Origin: Myxococcales bacterium
GTDB taxonomy: Bacteria > Myxococcota > Myxococcia > Myxococcales > Myxococcaceae
Assembly: GCA_016191815.1 (NCBI GenBank)
Contig: JACPVI010000076.1
Coordinates: 27,643 to 91,642, forward strand
DNA length: 64,000 nucleotides
Direction: 5' to 3'
Below, piece after piece: positions 1 to 9,700 of the stretch. The translations under genes were made by a program, and so were the position numbers. A model generated the notes under the pieces. It worked only from the letters and a program-made list of their open reading frames with translations, did not search any database and was not told the origin of the DNA. Each line of letters starts with the position of its first letter. Within the stretch, counting starts at the first letter, position 1.

Positions 1-296
1 TCACGATGGGGCCGTTCTCTCCCGGCGGCGCCTCGTGGATGTGCCCGGGCGAGCCCTGGACTTCGCGGAGATCGCTCGAGAGGTTGGCGAAGCTCCCCGA
101 AAGCTCGATCTGATTCCCCCTGAGGGTCGCGCTGACGTCGCCTTGGGCGCTGGTGGCGACCGGCGGCACCTCGTTGGCGCCGGACAGAGCGGCCTCGAGA
201 GTGACTGGCGCCGGCGGGGGCCGCTCGGGCCCGCACCCCAAGGCGACAACGGTGAGCGCAGCCACCGCGCCCGCAATCCAGATCGACCGGCACATG
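1..296 (-). CDS. CHRD-domain lipoprotein, C-terminus cut by window edge
   Basis: The reading frame runs off the left edge, so only the first 98 codons are visible. The ATG at 296 follows a strong GGAAGGGAGGG ribosome site. The protein opens with a lipoprotein signal: a short basic start, a hydrophobic run and the lipobox VALGC. Next come a Pro-rich linker and the start of a CHRD domain, recognised from '[10 protein letters not shown]' and the later '[15 protein letters not shown]'. CHRD is a chordin-like beta domain of unknown function found in secreted bacterial proteins. The gene is divergent from proS with about 200 bases between them. The family call rests on these two motifs; the function is unknown. 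Confidence 0.75.
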
Positions 297-500
297 GCCC
301 CTCCCTTCCTCGGCTGCCGCGTGATGCGGCGCCCATGGTTGCGGCCAAGCTTGTGGATGGTGGCCGCGTGCGGCACCGCGCGAGGACCGGGCCGGCTGGG
401 CGCCAGCCGCCTAGGCGGCGAGGCGCAAGGAGCGGATCGGCCGAGGTTGCTTTCCGGGCGGTGCCGGCATAGGTCACCACTCCTTTCGCGGAGGCGTCGC

Positions 501-1925
501 ATGGCGGACAAGCTCATCCCCCGGGAGAAGGGTTTCTCCGAGTGGTACGTGGACCTGGTCCAGAAGGCGAAGCTGGCCGACTACTCCGACGTGAAGGGCT
601 GCATGGTGATCCGCCCCAACGGCTTCGCGCTCTGGGAGAGCATCCAGCGCGCGCTGGACAAGATGTTCAAGGACACCGGGCACCGGAACGCCTATTTCCC
701 GCTGCTCATCCCGCTCTCCTATCTGAAGAAGGAGGCCGAGCACGTGGAGGGCTTCAACCCTCAGCTGGCGCTGGTGACGGTGGCCGGGGGCAAGCAGCTC
801 GAGGAGCCGTACGCCATTCGCCCGACCTCCGAGACGATCATCAACGCCACCTTCGCGAAGTGGATCCAGAGCTATCGGGACTTGCCGCTCTTGATCAACC
901 AGTGGTGCAACGTGATGCGGTGGGAGATGCGGACCCGCCTCTTCCTCCGCACCACGGAGTTCCTCTGGCAGGAGGGGCACACCTGCCACGAGACGGAGGA
1001 GGAGGCGGAGCGCGAGACGCGGCAGATGCTGGAGATCTACCGGACCTTCGCCGAGGAGCACATGGCGATGCCGGTGCTGGCGGGGCGGAAGTCGGAGAGC
1101 GAGAGATTCGCGGGGGCGCTGAGGACCTACTCCATCGAGGCGATGATGCAGGACAAGAAGGCGCTGCAGGCGGGGACCTCCCACAACCTGGGGCAGAACT
1201 TCGCCAAGGCCTTCAACACGCAGTTCTTGGGCCGGGACGGGCAGCAGCATTACGTCTGGCAGACCTCCTGGGGCGTCTCCACGCGGCTGATCGGCGGGCT
1301 GATCCTCACCCACTCGGACGACAGTGGGCTGGTGGTGCCTCCGAAGCTTGCGGCGAGCCACGTGGTGATCATCGTGATCGGCAAGGGGGAGGAGCGGGCG
1401 CGGGTGGTGGAGCGGGCGCAAGCGCTCGCGGCGGACCTGAGGCGGGTGGGGCTCGGGGTGAGCGTGGACGACGACGAGAGCAAGAGCCCGGGCTTCAAGT
1501 ACTTCGAGTACGAGCTGCAGGGAGTGTGTCTCAGGGTGGAGCTGGGGCCGAAGGACCTGGCGAAGGAGCAATGCGTGATGGTGCGGCGGGACACTCGGGT
1601 GAAGGAATTCGCCCCGCTGTCGGGAGCGGTGGCGCGCGCCCAGGCTTTGCTCGAGTCGATGCAGAAGGACCTGTTCGCGAGGGCGAAGCAGTTCCGCGAC
1701 GAGCACACCTTCGAGGTGAACACCTACGACGAGCTGAAGGCGCGGGCAGACGACGGCTTCATGCTGGCGCACTGGTGCGAGAAGCCCTCCTGCGAGGCGA
1801 AGGTGAAGGAGGACACCAGCGCCACCACGCGGTGTCGGCCGTTCGCGCTGGAGCAGGTGCCGGGCAAGTGCGTGGTGTGCGGCGAGCCGTCGCCGGGGCG
1901 GATGGTGGTCGCGAAGGCGTACTAG
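501..1925 (+). CDS. proS: Prolyl-tRNA synthetase, short archaeal/eukaryote-like type
   Basis: This 474-residue class II aminoacyl-tRNA synthetase charges tRNA-Pro with proline in the cytosol. Class II motif 2 is visible near '[20 protein letters not shown]' and motif 3 near '[16 protein letters not shown]'. The anticodon-binding domain follows ('[12 protein letters not shown]'), then the C-terminal zinc-binding-like extension with paired Cys (WCEKPSCE and CVVCG). It lacks the roughly 180-residue editing insertion of the usual bacterial enzyme, which places it in the archaeal/eukaryotic-like (type 3) group also found in some bacteria. ATG 501 was chosen because GCGGAGG lies 7 bases upstream; a longer frame to 153 is open but has no such site and would add non-family sequence. 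It stands alone, divergent from the CHRD gene. Confidence 0.95.
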   Translation: MADKLIPREKGFSEWYVDLVQKAKLADYSDVKGCMVIRPNGFALWESIQRALDKMFKDTGHRNAYFPLLIPLSYLKKEAEHVEGFNPQLALVTVAGGKQLEEPYAIRPTSETIINATFAKWIQSYRDLPLLINQWCNVMRWEMRTRLFLRTTEFLWQEGHTCHETEEEAERETRQMLEIYRTFAEEHMAMPVLAGRKSESERFAGALRTYSIEAMMQDKKALQAGTSHNLGQNFAKAFNTQFLGRDGQQHYVWQTSWGVSTRLIGGLILTHSDDSGLVVPPKLAASHVVIIVIGKGEERARVVERAQALAADLRRVGLGVSVDDDESKSPGFKYFEYELQGVCLRVELGPKDLAKEQCVMVRRDTRVKEFAPLSGAVARAQALLESMQKDLFARAKQFRDEHTFEVNTYDELKARADDGFMLAHWCEKPSCEAKVKEDTSATTRCRPFALEQVPGKCVVCGEPSPGRMVVAKAY

Positions 1926-2092
1926 TCGAGCGTCGAGGGTCGAGCGCGGAGTGGACCTTCGTCGAGCGGCCGTCCAGCGCCTGCCCGCTACGGGTCGACC
2001 GCGGGCGCCGTGCGGTCGACTGTAGACTCGGAGCGATCGACAGACGCCAGACGTCTCCGCTCGACGCTCGACGCTCGACCCTCGACTGTGGA
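1925..2092. repeat. TCGAG-rich inverted repeat behind proS
   Basis: Between the proS stop and the next stop lies a run of TCGAG/CTCGA units. The 15-mer GTCGAGGGTCGAGCG at 1932-1946 has its exact reverse complement at 2072-2086, and partial copies lie in between. A related segment with the same unit order, including CCGTCCAGCG, lies at 54816-54886. It could fold into a large hairpin between two convergent genes and act as a terminator, or be an interspersed repeat family; the sequence alone does not decide. Confidence 0.6.
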
Positions 2093-2545
2093 CTACGGAA
2101 TCATCTGCGTGCACAGGCCATCGACGCAGGCGAGCCCGGCGCAGCAGCCGAGCTGGCCATGGCCACACGCCGAGTTGAGCGGCAGGCAGGTGGGCCCGGC
2201 GTCCACCGGAGCGGGCGCAGGACTGGCTCCCGCGTCCACAGGCGCCGTTCCACCGTCAGCCGCGCCGCACGCGCCCGACGAGTCCCCGTGATGCGCCGCA
2301 TGCGCTTTCTCGGCGGGCTGCCCCACGCAGATGGTGTGCGCGTTCGCCGGGTTCCCCGGCGGGATGTGGCAGATCAATACCTTCCCCGCTGGACAGGTCG
2401 GACCGCCGCCTCCAGGTCCCGAACTCAGCGGCTCCTGTTCCGTCCCCGTCAGGTAGAGCGTCGGATCTCCGTCGATGATCCCGTAGCACCCCACCAATGT
2501 CCCCGCCGACAGAATCACCGCGAGCCATGCCTGCGGACGGATCAT
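2093..2545 (-). CDS. Small Cys-rich lipoprotein with 'CHIPPGNPANAHTI' motif
   Basis: A 150-residue predicted lipoprotein. ATG 2545 follows GGAGGT at 6-base spacing and begins a signal peptide ending in the lipobox LVGC near residue 20. The middle holds 'LICHIPPGNPANAHTICVG', a motif seen in many secreted bacterial and archaeal proteins of unknown role. An Ala/Asp/Pro linker follows, then a C-terminal Cys cluster (CGHGQLGCCAGLACVDGLC), a small disulfide-knot-like module common in myxobacterial surface proteins. It is convergent with proS. Localisation is inferred from the lipobox; no enzymatic function is proposed. Confidence 0.8.
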   Translation of the reverse strand: MIRPQAWLAVILSAGTLVGCYGIIDGDPTLYLTGTEQEPLSSGPGGGGPTCPAGKVLICHIPPGNPANAHTICVGQPAEKAHAAHHGDSSGACGAADGGTAPVDAGASPAPAPVDAGPTCLPLNSACGHGQLGCCAGLACVDGLCTQMIP

Positions 2546-2784
2546 CGCGCACCTCCAACAAGCTCCATTGCATCGGGCGTACCCGCCTAAGGGCGCATGA
2601 TTTCGACCGGCTTGGAGCCACCGCGCTCCAGGCTTCGCCTCGCTCTGTCCGAAACCGCGCCAGAACCCTGCACCGCCACCTGCGCTCTCGCCCACCTCTT
2701 CACGCCCGGGCGACACCTGCTTAGCTTGACCCTCATCAATCGTTGTAGCCCAAAAGGACTTGGGCGCGACCGACGGAGGCGGAG

Positions 2785-3522
2785 ATGGCAGACAGGACGG
2801 CGCTGGTGACTGGAGCCTCCGGAGCACTTGGACAGGCAATTGCCGAGCGGCTGGCGGAGGACGGTTTTCGTCTGGCGCTTCACTACTGCACCAAGCCGGA
2901 GCGCGTGCGCGAGCTGGCCGCGAGCTTGTCCGGCCGGGGCGTGCGCGTCTTCGCGGTGCAGGCCGACATCTCCCGGGAGGAGGAGGTGTTCTCCATGGTG
3001 GACGCGGCGGAGAAGGAGCTGGGCCCACTCTCGCTGGCGGTCAACAACGCCGGGCTGGTCCGCGACCGCACCATCGGCAAGCTGTCTGCCGATGACTGGA
3101 CCGTGGTGCTGGACACCAACCTCCGCGGCGCTTTCCACCTCTGCAAGGCGGTGGTGGGCGGAATGCGGGCGCGGCGATTTGGCCGAATCGTCAACATCAG
3201 CTCCATCGTCGGGGCGACGGGCAACTACGGGCAGACGAACTACGCCGCCTCAAAGGCCGGGCTGATCGGCCTCACCAAGAGCCTGGCGCGAGAAGTCGCC
3301 AAGGATCAGGTCACCGTCAACGCCATCTGCCCGGGCTTCATGGACACCCCGATGGTCAGAGGCGTGCCCGAGGGGGTCCAGCAGAAGCTGGAGGCCCAAA
3401 TCCCGCTCGGCCGCTTCGGCGAGCCTTCCGCCGTCGGAGAGGCGGTGGCTTTCCTCGCCGGCCCGGGCGGCGACTACATCACCGGCCAGGTGCTCCATGT
3501 GAATGGCGGCATGTACATGTGA
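2785..3522 (+). CDS. fabG: 3-oxoacyl-[ACP] reductase-like short-chain dehydrogenase
   Basis: A 245-residue SDR with all classical elements: the N-terminal nucleotide loop TGASGALG near residue 9, NNAG near residue 89, the catalytic Ser in 'NISSIVG', and the Tyr-Lys pair in 'YAASK'. It ends with the FabG-like 'ITGQVLHVNGGMYM'. Such enzymes reduce 3-oxoacyl-ACP with NADPH in fatty-acid elongation, but FabG paralogs also act in polyketide or polyhydroxyalkanoate pathways. No other fab genes lie nearby, so the exact substrate is open. ATG 2785 follows GGAGGCGGAG. Confidence 0.88.
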   Translation: MADRTALVTGASGALGQAIAERLAEDGFRLALHYCTKPERVRELAASLSGRGVRVFAVQADISREEEVFSMVDAAEKELGPLSLAVNNAGLVRDRTIGKLSADDWTVVLDTNLRGAFHLCKAVVGGMRARRFGRIVNISSIVGATGNYGQTNYAASKAGLIGLTKSLAREVAKDQVTVNAICPGFMDTPMVRGVPEGVQQKLEAQIPLGRFGEPSAVGEAVAFLAGPGGDYITGQVLHVNGGMYM

Positions 3523-3679
3523 GCCCCTGCCCTCCCGGTTTCCCGCGACGAAGCCGGGGGCCAAGCTGCGAACGCTCGCGGCCCCGCGCCACTTCCGGCA
3601 GCCGCACTCTACGGAGAGCCGCGCGCGGGACGGAGAGCCGTCGACAGGCAGCCCGCGCTCTGTCCGTCGCATGCCCCGG

Positions 3680-5713
3680 TCACGTCGATCCGCCCCGCGG
3701 CGGGCCGAGACGCCGCGCCCGCGACGGCCAGCGCGCCGGGAGCAGTCCCACGCCCATGGAGAGCCAGACGAGCACGAGCAGCGCGCCTCCCGCCTCGCCC
3801 GTCGCACAGCCGCACTGGACCCCGAAGCCCCGCTCCGGGGGGCAGCTCACCTCGACGTCGAACGGGTGCACCGCGTACCCCTGGCGCCCGATCACGATGA
3901 GCTCGAGCGGGTGAACGCCCACCTCTTCCCGCGAAGGCGTCCAGCGGATCTCGCCCGAGGCGGGGTCGGCCGAAAGCTCGGCGGGAAGCGTTCTCCCGTC
4001 ACGCGCCGCCACGCGGAAGCTGAAGGGGCCCTCGCCGGAAACCACTGGCGGCTCTCCTGCCCGGTAGGGAACCGCGCAGGTCGCGGCGGTCTTCGGAGAC
4101 CAGCGGATGCGCGGGCCGGCGCCTCCGTCGCCTTCCGGGAGGAGGTACCCGCCGTCGCAGGCGCTCAGCTCGTCGGGGCCGGCGCGGTCCACCGCCACCA
4201 TTTGGTAGGGCCCGAGCCTGGCCGGGACCACCGCCCTTCGAATGACGATGCCTCCGACGAACTTCACCCGCACCACGTAGGGCCGCCACGGCCCCATGGG
4301 CAGCCCGAAGTGGACGAGCGCCGGAGCTTGGGAGCCGCGTCCCGAGCCTCCGCTGACCTCGCGCTCACCGCTGCGGCGTACGCCGTCGCAGTCCTCGAGG
4401 TGCATGGTGGCCCCGAGCTCATCGCGCGCCGTGGCCGCTCCGCTGGTGCGGAGCGCTCGCACCATCAGGTAGTTCTTGTCATCGGTTTCGTTGCGCCACA
4501 ACTCGTTGCCGCCGCTCTGGTTGATGCTGACGTCCAAGTCGCCGTCCCGGTCGTAGTCGACCAGCACCGCGGCCGTTCCCCTGCCCGCCCCGGTGATGCC
4601 GAGGTTGTTCAGGCGCAGCCCGAGCGAAGCGGGGTCGTCGTTTAGAAAGAGCAGGTCGTTGACGGTTCCCGCCAAGAAGAGGTCGAGGTCGCCGTCGTTG
4701 TCGACGTCGCCGCAAGCCACGCCTTCGACGGTGTCGGTGGCGATGCCGCCCGGCTCTCCGGACGGCGCGAACGCGCCACCCTGGTCTTGGATCCAGATCT
4801 CGTTCGGTCGCTGGGTGGAGTAGTCGCTGTAGAAGACATCGAAGTCGCCGTCCTCGTCGAAGTCGCAGAAGGCGACGCCGCCCTTGTTCTCGTTGAGAGA
4901 GTACCCATAGAAGGAGTTGTTCGCGGTGAAGGTACCTCCTTGGTTGGTCCACAGCTGCGCGGGTGCGCCGGCGCCGCCGGAGTAGCGGACGAATATGTCC
5001 ACGTCGCCGTCGGCGTCGTAGTCGGCGACGGCGAGGAAATCCCCGCCGCGATCGGTCAGCGGGAGTCCGAGGGGCGACGAGGGCGGGTTGGCCTGCTGGA
5101 ACCCGAGCCAACTGCCGCCAAGGTTGCGGAAGACCTCGATCGCTCGAGGGACGGCAGTCGCCCCGCTGTTCTGAACCACCAGGTCCAGCCAGCCGTCGGC
5201 GTCGAAGTCCATGAGCCCGAGGCCTTCGGTGTTGAACCCACCGTCGGCGCCAATCACCAGGCTGGGACTCCCCTGGAGACCGAGCCGGAAGGGAGGCGAG
5301 CCGGCGGGGCCGGAGCTCAAGTAGACCTCGATCCGGCTGGTGGTGTTTCGGGCGAGGTCCAGGTCGCCGTCGTTGTCGAGGTCTCCACACACCACCGAGC
5401 GCTCGGCCCAGCTCGAGAGGAAGTGCGGGGCGTTGGTCGCCGTCACCTCGGTGAAGAGCGGAGCGCCGCCGGAGCAGTCGCTCAGGTAGAGCTTCCCGCT
5501 CACTCCACCGTCCAGGAGAATATCGGCGGTGTTCACCGCCAGGTCCGGGCAACCATCTGCGTTGAAGTCCCCCCAGGCAAGCCCGCCGAACTTCTCACCT
5601 CCGGTGTCCACGCGCGCCGTGGCGGCCACCTCGGTGAAGGAGGTGGCTGCGAGCACCGGTTGCACGGCGAGCGCGAACGCCGCCAGGGCGGCGGGGGTCC
5701 CTGGCCGACTCAT
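3680..5713 (-). CDS. FG-GAP/ASPIC-UnbV repeat surface protein with MYXO-CTERM-like tail
   Basis: A 677-residue secreted protein. The Sec signal (MSRPGTPAALAAFALAVQPVLAA) is followed by at least seven FG-GAP/VCBS repeats with Ca-binding Asp loops such as 'DFNADGCPDLA', 'DLDNDGDLDLA' and 'DYDADGDVDIF', forming a beta-propeller. A C-terminal ASPIC/UnbV-type segment follows (GRGSQAPALVHFGL), then an Ig-like domain. The end 'VQCGCATG', a hydrophobic helix and 'RWPSRARR' form a MYXO-CTERM-like sorting tail, so the protein is probably anchored at the cell surface. The longer frame to 6340 runs antisense through thpR and was not used. The ribosome site before 5713 is weak. Ligand and function are unknown. 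Confidence 0.85.
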   Translation of the reverse strand: MSRPGTPAALAAFALAVQPVLAATSFTEVAATARVDTGGEKFGGLAWGDFNADGCPDLAVNTADILLDGGVSGKLYLSDCSGGAPLFTEVTATNAPHFLSSWAERSVVCGDLDNDGDLDLARNTTSRIEVYLSSGPAGSPPFRLGLQGSPSLVIGADGGFNTEGLGLMDFDADGWLDLVVQNSGATAVPRAIEVFRNLGGSWLGFQQANPPSSPLGLPLTDRGGDFLAVADYDADGDVDIFVRYSGGAGAPAQLWTNQGGTFTANNSFYGYSLNENKGGVAFCDFDEDGDFDVFYSDYSTQRPNEIWIQDQGGAFAPSGEPGGIATDTVEGVACGDVDNDGDLDLFLAGTVNDLLFLNDDPASLGLRLNNLGITGAGRGTAAVLVDYDRDGDLDVSINQSGGNELWRNETDDKNYLMVRALRTSGAATARDELGATMHLEDCDGVRRSGEREVSGGSGRGSQAPALVHFGLPMGPWRPYVVRVKFVGGIVIRRAVVPARLGPYQMVAVDRAGPDELSACDGGYLLPEGDGGAGPRIRWSPKTAATCAVPYRAGEPPVVSGEGPFSFRVAARDGRTLPAELSADPASGEIRWTPSREEVGVHPLELIVIGRQGYAVHPFDVEVSCPPERGFGVQCGCATGEAGGALLVLVWLSMGVGLLPARWPSRARRLGPPRGGST

Positions 5714-5815
5714 GCGTCCATTATTGGCACCGCGGTCCCGGAACAGCGAGCGGACCCCGCTCACGCGGCCGGCGCGCAGGCGGTGCGCTAGCTTCCCATA
5801 CCGCCGGAGGGCCGA

Positions 5816-6397
5816 ATGCGCCTGTTCATCGCGGTCGACCTGGGAGAGGAGCTGTTGGCCAAGCTGGAGCGGGAGACCGCCTCGCTCCGCCGGCGGGCGC
5901 CGCAGGCAAAGTGGGTGCGGACCGAGGCCACCCATCTCACCCTCGCCTTCCTGGGAGAGGTAGACGAGGGCCGGGTGCCGGAGCTCTCGCGCGCGCTCGG
6001 GGAGGTCGCCTCCCGCCACGCGCCGTTCACCCTCCGGGTCCGAGGGGGCGGCGCCTTCGGCAACCCGAAGAAACCCCGGGTGCTGTGGCTCGGCCTCCGC
6101 GGAGACGAAGCCGCGCTGTCGGCACTTCAGGCCGACCTCCAAGACGCGCTCGAGCCGCTCGGCTTTCCGCCGGAGGAACGCGAATTCAAGCCGCACCTCA
6201 CCGTTGCCCGCGCGCGCGAGGCGGGAGGGGAGCCGACCTTCGCTCGGCTCGCCGCAGAGCTGGAGCGGATGGACCTCGGCGAAACGCGCGTGGAGCGCGT
6301 GGCGCTCTTCCAAAGCCAGCTCACGCCCCAGGGGGCGCACTACACCGTGCTCGCCGCCTCGCCGCTCACGGCCAGCTCCCAGGGGAAAGGGGAATGA
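5816..6397 (+). CDS. thpR: RNA 2',3'-cyclic phosphodiesterase
   Basis: A 193-residue 2H phosphoesterase of the LigT/ThpR family, which opens 2',3'-cyclic phosphate RNA ends. The two signature H-x-T/S motifs are HLTL (near residue 40) and HLTV (near residue 126), each in the expected context ('THLTLAFLGEV' and 'FKPHLTVARARE'). Length and the opening 'MRLFIAVDL' match the family. ATG 5816 has GGAGGGCC just upstream. It diverges from the FG-GAP gene and converges with the giant protease ORF. Confidence 0.93.
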   Translation: MRLFIAVDLGEELLAKLERETASLRRRAPQAKWVRTEATHLTLAFLGEVDEGRVPELSRALGEVASRHAPFTLRVRGGGAFGNPKKPRVLWLGLRGDEAALSALQADLQDALEPLGFPPEEREFKPHLTVARAREAGGEPTFARLAAELERMDLGETRVERVALFQSQLTPQGAHYTVLAASPLTASSQGKGE

Positions 6398-6724
6398 GAC
6401 GGCCGTCGCCGCTCAGCTCGGCTTCGCCTCCTGGGCACGGCGTCCGGCGGGAAGGGCGTCGGGCATCGCGGGAACGATGCGCACTGGGCGGACGACGCCG
6501 GTGTCCGGGCTGGTCGCGGCGCTCGGGGCTCGCCGGCGGTAGCAGTGACAAACGAGCAGCAGCCGAAGCGCCGTGCTCAGGCCGAGCAGGATTTGTAGCT
6601 ATCTCTACCCACGCGTTCAACCCGGTCGCCCCCGTGGTGGGGCGGCCGGCCACAGCGGGTCAGGCCGCCTTCTGGCCGTAGCTGCACGCCCTGCGCATGT
6701 GGAGCTTGTCGCATGGTCGCAGGG
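6398..6724. other. 327-base non-coding gap between convergent genes
   Basis: No convincing ORF, tRNA or conserved RNA is seen here. The only structure noticed is the hairpin at 6641-6669, listed separately. Confidence 0.5.
6641..6669. terminator. Possible terminator hairpin between convergent genes
   Basis: GGCGGCC (6641-6647) pairs with GGCCGCC (6663-6669) across a 15-base loop and is followed by TTCT on the plus strand. The stem is short and the U-run poor, so this is only a candidate for ending thpR or the large minus-strand ORF. Confidence 0.3.
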
Positions 6725-9700
6725 TCACCGCCGGCGCTGCGACCGTCCACTCCGAGCGGCTGCCGCGAGCGAGAGCATCGCAACGACGACGAACGGGAGC
6801 GTCCCGCCTCCGCCACTGCACCCGCAGCCCTTCTTCTTCGGTGGGCCATCCCCCGCGTCCGGCTGGCCGGCGTCCTCATCGGAAGGAGTACCCGCGTCCT
6901 CCCCCGCGTCGGTCCCGGCGTCGGGAAGCTCGAGGCAGGCGTCATCCACCTTGCCGTTGCAGTCCTCGTCGCGGCTGTCGCAATACTCCTGCGAGGGCGT
7001 CACCTCACCGACACAGCCGCTGTACCCACCATCGACGCACAGCCTCGCCCCGCCGTGGCAGACCCCCGCGTCGCGGGTGGCCACCGGCCGCCCGGTGTAG
7101 CAGGCGCGCGAATCGCCAATCCGGCAGGAGCAGCCCTCATCCACCGTGCCGTCGCAGTTGTCGTCGGAGCCGTTGCAGACTTCCGCCGCCGGGGCCTTGG
7201 GGGTGCAGGGATTCGGCGAGCCCAGCCGGCACTTCTGCCCGTAGGTGACACAGGCGCCGGTGCCACAGCGCTCCCAGCCCAGCTCGTCGTTCTCGTCCAA
7301 GAGCGTGTCGCAGTCGTTGTCCACTCCGTCACAGACCTCGGGCGATGGGCCCACCTCTCCCACGCAAACACCCCACCCGGCGTCCGCCTGGCAGGCCTGC
7401 AGCCCCGGCTTGCACGGAAGCTTCGGGCTGGCCAGCCCGCCGTCGGGAGTCCGCAGCGAATAGGAGAAGCACGACCTCACGCGGCCGACGCCGCCGCCGT
7501 CGGGTTGCCGGCAGTCGAAGCCATCGTCCACCAGCCCGTTGCAGTCGTTGTCCTTGAAGTCCAAGAGCTCGGCCTCCGGCGCCCCCGGAGTGCAGCTTCC
7601 CGGCTGTCCGCTCTCGCACCCGACCGCGGTGCGGAAGCACTCGCCCAATCCACACGAAAGCATCGGGAACCCGTCGTCCACCACTCCGTCGCAGTCGTTG
7701 TCCACCCCGTCGCAAAGCTCGGTCTGCGGCGCCTGGACGGAGAGGCACTGCAGCCTCCCCGAGACGCACTGCATCTTCCCCGCCTTGCAGGGGCCGCGCT
7801 CGGCGGGCACGGTGCAGCTCGCGTTGCCGCCGGGGTTTCCCTCGTCGGTCTGGCCGTCGCAGTCGTTGTCCAGCCCGTCGCAGGCCTCCGGGAAGGGGCC
7901 GATCATGTCGCGGCAGGCGCTCCAGAAGCCGCTCTTGCAGACCTGGTAGCCCTGGCGGCACTCGCCGAACTTCAGGGTGCCTTGGTCGGCGGTGTAGCAG
8001 GAGCGCTGGGCACCGGCGATGCAATCCTGGACGCCCGTCTCGCAGTCCGCGGCCTTCTGCGGGGAAGGGTCGTACGCCACCGGGCAATTCGAGGTCGCTC
8101 CCAACGCCACCTGGAGCGAGCCCACCGTGGGGTAGGTGTGCCGCCCGCCGTCGCCGTCGAGGAAGAGGAAGTAGTACGGGTGGCAGCCATCGGGCAGCAC
8201 GTCCGGGTCCAAAAAGTGCGCCTCGTAGGTGCCGTTGTCCTCGAAGCCCCAGGCCTTCTCCAAATCGAAGCAGTGCCCGTTCACCACCACCACCGAGCGG
8301 AGCGGCGACTTCCCGGAGGAGTCGTAATAGCTGGAGGCGAAGTACAGCGCCGAGGTGTTTGCCGGGTTCGGCGGGCGGAACATCGCGCTCGCGGCGGGAA
8401 TCCGCGATGGCGTCACCGGGGCGTTGCCGAACGCCTGGACCCAGTACCATCCCGGGCATCCCTGGACGGTGGAGTCGAAGGCGCCCGCGCCGAACTGGGT
8501 GTGCTGAGCGTACATCGCCTGCCGGTTGCTGTCCGACTGCATGAAGGCGCACCAGGCGTCGTAGGCGCTTCCTTGCCCCTGGGCGATGTTCTCCCCGGAG
8601 AACGAGCCGAAGCCGAAGAGGAGAAAGCGCGACTGGGCGCTCGCCCCGCTGCCGGCGTCGCAGGTCTTGTTGCAGCCGGTGCCGGAGCACGAGCCAGCAG
8701 AGAGACAGGCCACCGCCCCCGCGCCGGCGTCGCCCAGCTCGCAGCAGCTTTCGTGCTGGAAGCAGCCAATCTCCGCTAGGTGCCTCGCGGTGTAGCGGGC
8801 GCCCACTCCGGCCGGGTGCTCCCACACCAGCGGCACCTTCTTCACGTTGGGCCCGACTTCGCTCGTCCAGTCGCCGCACTCGTTGCCGTTCGGCGTTTGG
8901 GCGCTGTGGCGTGCCTGGTTTACCAGCACGTGAAGCATCCGTTCCTGGTCGTTGGGGTAACCGGATTGCACTTCGCCCACTTCGGAGCGAAGCACCGCGG
9001 GCCCGGCGGACTGCGTGCGCGGCGAGCTCGGCGGGTTTTCCACCAACCGCCCCTCGTTGCACGCGGCGAGGAAGCTCGCCAAGAGCGCCGCCGCGGCTCC
9101 TCTCCCCCGGCGCCCAAGTCCGAGCAAGAGGACGAGCGCGAAGGGGGCGAGTCCGCCCGCGGAGCCGCAGCCGCATCCCTTCGGCTTGTCCGGAGGCGGA
9201 GGCGGAGGTTGCTCCACCGCCGCCACCACCTTCACCGGGACGCTCGCCGACTCGAGGCCGCTCTGGGCGGTGACGGTGAAGGTGCCCTCCGCCGCTCCGG
9301 CGGTGAAAAGGCCGCTCGAGTCAATCTGCCCCCCGCCGCTCGCCGACCAATCCACCGCCGGAGCCGGCGACACCTCGGCGCCGGTCTGGTCCAGCCCTCT
9401 GGCCGAGAACTGCACGGTGCCTCCCGGCGCCACCGCGGCGTCCTGGGGAGTCACCTCCAGCCGGCTCAGCCCGCGCGCCGACACCACCGTCACGAAGCTC
9501 GAGGCGGAAAGCCCGCGCTGATCCTTCGCCTCCACCTGGAGGTTGTAGGTGCCCTCCTTGGCGAAGGTGGCCACCGAAGTCTTCGCGGCGTTGCCGCCGT
9601 TGGGCTTGAAGGTCACCGGCCCGATGGGGGCAATGGCCGACCAGCTATAGGTGAGGTTGGCCTCTCCCTCGTCGTCGTCGGCGAGCACGGTGAGGAGCGT

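Noticed and set aside
153..500. Upstream extension of proS
   Set aside because: No ribosome site and no family sequence; ATG 501 has a good one.
474..2168. Long minus-strand ORF opposite proS
   Set aside because: It mirrors the synthetase codons, is His/Arg/Leu-rich low-complexity and has no motif.
2726..2750. TTGACC as a -35 box for fabG
   Set aside because: No -10 at acceptable spacing.
7329..9176. Alternate minus-strand frame in the giant ORF as a separate gene
   Set aside because: Arg/Gly/Pro-rich shadow; the CAP and MopE motifs lie in the other frame.
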